Below are positions 61,153-64,000 of a stretch of 64,000 nucleotides of DNA, piece by piece; the first letter of the stretch is position 1; every line of letters begins with the position of its first letter. The notes beneath the pieces are model-generated. The model was not told the DNA's origin. It saw only the letters and a program-made list of their open reading frames with translations, and made no database searches. The translations under genes and the position numbers were made by a program. Where the stretch lies: positions 124,001-188,000 of the forward strand of contig NZ_WMBB01000009.1 in NCBI RefSeq assembly GCF_009708175.1, given 5' to 3'. This DNA is from Nocardia aurantiaca (GTDB lineage: Bacteria > Actinomycetota > Actinomycetes > Mycobacteriales > Mycobacteriaceae).

Positions 61153-62065
61153 AGGTCACCCTTTCGATTCCGGTGAGGGCCTCGGCGTAGATGTCGTCCG
61201 CGTCGAGGTGGCGCAGTTCCTCGGCCAGGCAGTCCTTGGTCTCGCGGCGGGCCAGCGCGAAACGCTGGTCCGGCTCACCGGTGCGGGTCAGCGTCGCGGT
61301 ACGGCCGGTCTGCGGGCGCGAAATGGAGATCGAGACCGTGGGCCGGTGCATCTCCACCTTGAGCTCGCCGGTGCGCCGTACCACCGGGCACTCCAGGCGC
61401 GCGGCCAGCCAACCCGCCAGCATGTCCAGCGCGGGCTCCTCTTTGAGACCCGAAATCGTCACTGACTCAACGGGTTCGAACGGGGCCTCGTCCAGGGCGG
61501 CCGCCAGCAGCGCCCGCCAGTAGGTGACCCGGCTCCACGCGAGATCGGTGTCGCCCGGCGCGTAGGACTGCCGTCGACCCTTGATGCTCTCCTGCGGATC
61601 CGATGCGAAGGTGGCGTCGGTGATGCGGCGGGTCGCCAAACGCCCCACCGAATCCTTGGACGGGAACTCCGGCGCGCCCCGCGGCCACCACGCCACCACG
61701 GGGGTGTCGGGCAGCAGGAACGGAATCACCACGCTCGACTCGTGCGGCACCAGCTCCCCTTGCAGCCGAAGCACTATCACCTCGGCCGCCCCGGCGTCGC
61801 CGCCGACGCGGATCTGCGCGTCCAGGCGGGTCTGGTCCATGCGGTCGCCGCGCGCCAGCACTATCACCCGGCACGGGTGCTCACGGCTGGCGTCGTTGGC
61901 GGCGTCGATGGCGTCCTCGGCCTCGGAGCTGTCCAGCGTGCACACCACCAAGGTGAGCACCCGCCCCATGGTCACCACGCCATTGGATTCCCGCAGCTGC
62001 ACCAGGCGTTTCGACACCTCGCGGGTGTCGGTATCGGGCATGTCGATGATCACGGCCGCCGCCAT
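61145..62065 (-). CDS. opcA: OpcA, glucose-6-phosphate dehydrogenase assembly protein
   Basis: 306 residues. OpcA is needed for active G6PDH in cyanobacteria and actinobacteria. It starts MAAAVIIDMPDTDTREVSKRLVQLRESNGVVTMGRVLTLVV. Landmarks are AANDASREHPCRVIVLARGD, RLDAQIRVGGDAGAAEVIVLRL, SVVIPFLLPDTPVVAWWPRGAPEFPSKDSVGRLATRRITDAT, GDTDLAWSRVTYWRALLAAALD and LARRETKDCLAEELRHLDADDIYAEALTGIERV. It overlaps the zwf end by 16 bases and pgl by 8. The match to the M. tuberculosis protein covers the whole length. Confidence 0.96.
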   Translation of the reverse strand: MAAAVIIDMPDTDTREVSKRLVQLRESNGVVTMGRVLTLVVCTLDSSEAEDAIDAANDASREHPCRVIVLARGDRMDQTRLDAQIRVGGDAGAAEVIVLRLQGELVPHESSVVIPFLLPDTPVVAWWPRGAPEFPSKDSVGRLATRRITDATFASDPQESIKGRRQSYAPGDTDLAWSRVTYWRALLAAALDEAPFEPVESVTISGLKEEPALDMLAGWLAARLECPVVRRTGELKVEMHRPTVSISISRPQTGRTATLTRTGEPDQRFALARRETKDCLAEELRHLDADDIYAEALTGIERVTYE

Positions 62066-63612
62066 TCCCGCCCGCTGCGAGCGAGCATCTCCTCGGCGGA
62101 ATCCGGACCCCAGCCGCCGGCCTCGTACAGGTCGGGCTTGCCGGACCGGGCCCAGTATTCGAGCGCGGGATCGAGGATGTGCCAGGACAATTCGACCTCC
62201 TCGTTGACCGGGAACAGCGACGGCACCCCGAGCAGCACATCCAGGATGAGCCGCTCGTAGGCCTCGGGGGAGTCCTCGGTGAAGGCCTCGCCGTAGCTGA
62301 AGTCCATGTTCACGTCGCGCACCTCCATCGACGACCCGGGCACCTTGGACCCGAATCGCATGGTGATGCCCTCGTCCGGCTGTACCCGGATGACCAGCGC
62401 GTTCTGGCCGAGCTCCTCGGTCATGGTCTGATCGAACGGCAGGTGCGGGGCCCGCTTGAACACCACCGCGATCTCGGTGACGCGGCGACCCAGACGCTTG
62501 CCGGTGCGCAGATAGAACGGCACGCCCGCCCAGCGGCGGGTCTCCACGGCCAGGGTGATGGCCGCGTAGGTCTCGGTGCGGGAGTTGGGGTCGAAGCCCT
62601 CCTCCTGCAACAGGCCGACGACCGGCTCACTGCCCTGCCAGCCCGCGGCGTACTGACCGCGCGCCGTCGTCTCATCCAGGGGCTCAACGAGTTTCGTCGC
62701 CGAGAGCACCTTGATCTTCTCGATCTGCAACTGCTTGGGCTGGAAGCTCACCGGCTCTTCCATGGCTGTCAGCGCCAGCAGCTGCAACAGGTGGTTCTGG
62801 ATGACGTCGCGCGCCGCACCGATGCCGTCGTAATACCCTGCGCGCCCGCCCAATCCGATGTCCTCGGCCATGGTGATCTGCACATGGTCGACATAGTTGG
62901 CGTTCCAGATCGGATCCCACAGCTGGTTGGCGAAGCGCAGCGCCAGAATGTTCTGTACCGTCTCCTTGCCCAGGTAGTGGTCGATGCGGAACACCGAACG
63001 CTCCGGGAAGACCGTGTTCACCAGGGCATTGAGCTCCTGGGCGCTCTTCAGGTCGTGCCCGAAGGGCTTCTCGATCACCACTCGCCGCCACGGCTTGGGC
63101 TGTCCCGCGGGCGAATCCGAGGGCTGAGCCAGACCGTTCTTGGACAGCTGCTCCAGCACGATCGGGAAGTCGCTGGGCGGAATCGACAGGTAGAAACCGG
63201 TATTGCCGCCGGTCCCGCGATCCCGGTCCAGATCCTTGAGGGTGGTGGCCAGCTTGTGGAAGGCCGCGTCGTCCTCGAACGTGCCGTGGACGAAACGCAG
63301 GCCCTCCTTCAGCTGCTGCCACACCTCCTCCCGGAAGGGAGTGCGCGCCGAGGACGACACCGACTCGTGAACCAGGTTCGCGAAATCCTCGTCGGTCCAA
63401 TCCCGGCGCGCGAAGCCGATCAGGGAGAAGCCCGGGGGCAGCAGCCCCCGGTTCGCCAGGTCGTAGATGGCCGGCAGCACTTTGCGCCGCGACAGGTCAC
63501 CGGTAACGCCGAATATCACCAAACTGCACGGTCCAGCGATACGCGGAACCCGGCTGTCGCGTCCATCGCGCAGCGGATTCGGCGTCGCGACCGTCGTCGC
63601 CGCGCCTGCCAC
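62050..63612 (-). CDS. zwf: Glucose-6-phosphate 1-dehydrogenase
   Basis: 520 residues. It oxidises glucose 6-phosphate with NADP+, the entry to the pentose phosphate pathway. Motifs: LVIFGVTGDLSRRKVLPAIYDL (coenzyme site), VVIEKPFGHDLKSA, and the active site RIDHYLGKETVQNILALRFAN. VDHVQITMAEDIGLGGRAGYYD and GVPFYLRTGKRL follow. GTG 63612 starts 2 bases after the tal stop and gives VAGAATTVATPNPL; longer frames enter tal and are rejected. It is the main NADPH source of the operon, with OpcA as assembly partner. Confidence 0.97.
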   Translation of the reverse strand: MAGAATTVATPNPLRDGRDSRVPRIAGPCSLVIFGVTGDLSRRKVLPAIYDLANRGLLPPGFSLIGFARRDWTDEDFANLVHESVSSSARTPFREEVWQQLKEGLRFVHGTFEDDAAFHKLATTLKDLDRDRGTGGNTGFYLSIPPSDFPIVLEQLSKNGLAQPSDSPAGQPKPWRRVVIEKPFGHDLKSAQELNALVNTVFPERSVFRIDHYLGKETVQNILALRFANQLWDPIWNANYVDHVQITMAEDIGLGGRAGYYDGIGAARDVIQNHLLQLLALTAMEEPVSFQPKQLQIEKIKVLSATKLVEPLDETTARGQYAAGWQGSEPVVGLLQEEGFDPNSRTETYAAITLAVETRRWAGVPFYLRTGKRLGRRVTEIAVVFKRAPHLPFDQTMTEELGQNALVIRVQPDEGITMRFGSKVPGSSMEVRDVNMDFSYGEAFTEDSPEAYERLILDVLLGVPSLFPVNEEVELSWHILDPALEYWARSGKPDLYEAGGWGPDSAEEMLARSGREWRRP

Positions 63613-63614
63613 CG

Positions 63615-64000
63615 TCAGTTGCCTCCCGCCACCTGCAGCTTTTCGGCGGTGGCAACCAGCAGGTCCTCCCAGGAGGCGACGAACTTGTCGACGCCCTCGG
63701 TCTCGAGGACCTCGAACACATTGTCCAGGTCGACGCCGACCGCGGCCAGCTGATCGAACACCTGCTGCGCCTCGGCGGCCAGGCCGTCGAGCCGATTGCC
63801 TTCCAGCACACCGTGATCGGCGAAGGCCTCGAGGGTCTTCTCCGGCAGCGTGTTGACCGTGTTCGGGCCCACCAGTTCGGTGATGTACATGGTGTCGGGG
63901 TACTCCGGGTTCTTCACACCGGTCGACGCCCACAGCGGCCGCTGCTTGTTGCCGCCCGCCGACGCCAGCTTGGCGTAGACATCGGTGTGGCTGCCGCCGT
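63615..64000 (-). CDS. tal: Transaldolase, C-terminal part (5' end outside the window)
   Basis: The last 128 codons are present. The visible part contains KLASAGGNKQRPLWASTGVKNPEYPDTMYITELVGPNTVNTLPEKTLEAFADHG, which is the conserved C-terminal half of transaldolase (LWASTGVKNP... YVxxLxGPxTVNTMPxxT), followed by VFDQLAAVGVDLDNVFEVLETEGVDKFVASWEDLLVATAEKL. It transfers a dihydroxyacetone unit between sugar phosphates. The catalytic Lys lies outside the window. It leads the operon towards zwf, 2 bases away. Confidence 0.96.
   Translation of the reverse strand, partial: GGSHTDVYAKLASAGGNKQRPLWASTGVKNPEYPDTMYITELVGPNTVNTLPEKTLEAFADHGVLEGNRLDGLAAEAQQVFDQLAAVGVDLDNVFEVLETEGVDKFVASWEDLLVATAEKLQVAGGN

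Noticed and set aside
62179..63753. 524-residue plus-strand frame over zwf
   Set aside because: Antisense shadow of zwf and tal.

Overview
The window is 64 kb of a high-GC actinobacterial chromosome. Riboflavin, rapZ-yvcK-whiA, gap-pgk-tpiA, sigF, opcA-zwf and fadD8 genes closely match their Mycobacterium/Rhodococcus/Nocardia counterparts. With 3-ketosteroid dehydrogenase, a wax-ester synthase, F420-type reductase and a mycobacteriophage-LysB-like esterase, they point to a mycolic-acid bacterium, most likely Nocardia. No rRNA, tRNA, CRISPR array, insertion sequence or prophage was found. The window starts inside a LuxR-type regulator and ends inside transaldolase.

Layout: 0-6 kb holds a Zn-ribbon/OB-fold protein with an unusual C-terminal extension, NAD synthetase, the stress sigma factor SigF with its anti-sigma factor, and ribulose-phosphate epimerase. 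6.6-9.8 kb is the riboflavin cluster (ribE, ribBA, ribH, PH-domain protein). 9.9-18.3 kb has gamma-glutamyltransferase, asparagine permease, an Rv0785-type FAD dehydrogenase facing an AlkX-type DNA glycosylase across two identical palindromic operators, and small secreted proteins. 18.4-27 kb is the conserved core uvrC-rapZ-yvcK-whiA followed by gap-pgk-tpiA. 27-39 kb is mixed: F420-type reductase, TetR and kstD, divergent SDR/LysR, a cysteine-rich DUF5685 protein, enoyl-CoA hydratase, a NarL-type two-component system with a membrane protein, a PARG-type macrodomain protein, an ACT protein and BlaI. 39-47 kb has a fused E1 alpha-beta 2-oxoacid dehydrogenase, a DEDDh exonuclease, a META-domain lipoprotein, small membrane or secreted proteins and a MarR regulator. 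47.7-53.6 kb carries secG, a toxin-antitoxin-like pair, and an SDR-thiolase-fadD8 operon divergent from an epoxide-hydrolase-like gene, with a KstR-like box between them. 53.8-60.3 kb has an amidase, lactate 2-monooxygenase divergent from a double-Lrp regulator, a LysB-like hydrolase and a wax-ester synthase. 60.4-64 kb is the oxidative pentose-phosphate operon tal-zwf-opcA-pgl.

Two themes link the genes. One is central carbon, cofactor and lipid/sterol metabolism. The other is transcription: at least eleven genes have a TANNNT -10 hexamer ending 6-7 bases before the start codon, as expected for leaderless mRNAs. SigF-like GNTT-N15-GGGTA motifs precede the sigF operon itself, a small hydrophobic protein gene and, with less certainty, the amidase. 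All function calls come from reading the sequence and from family knowledge; no database search was run.
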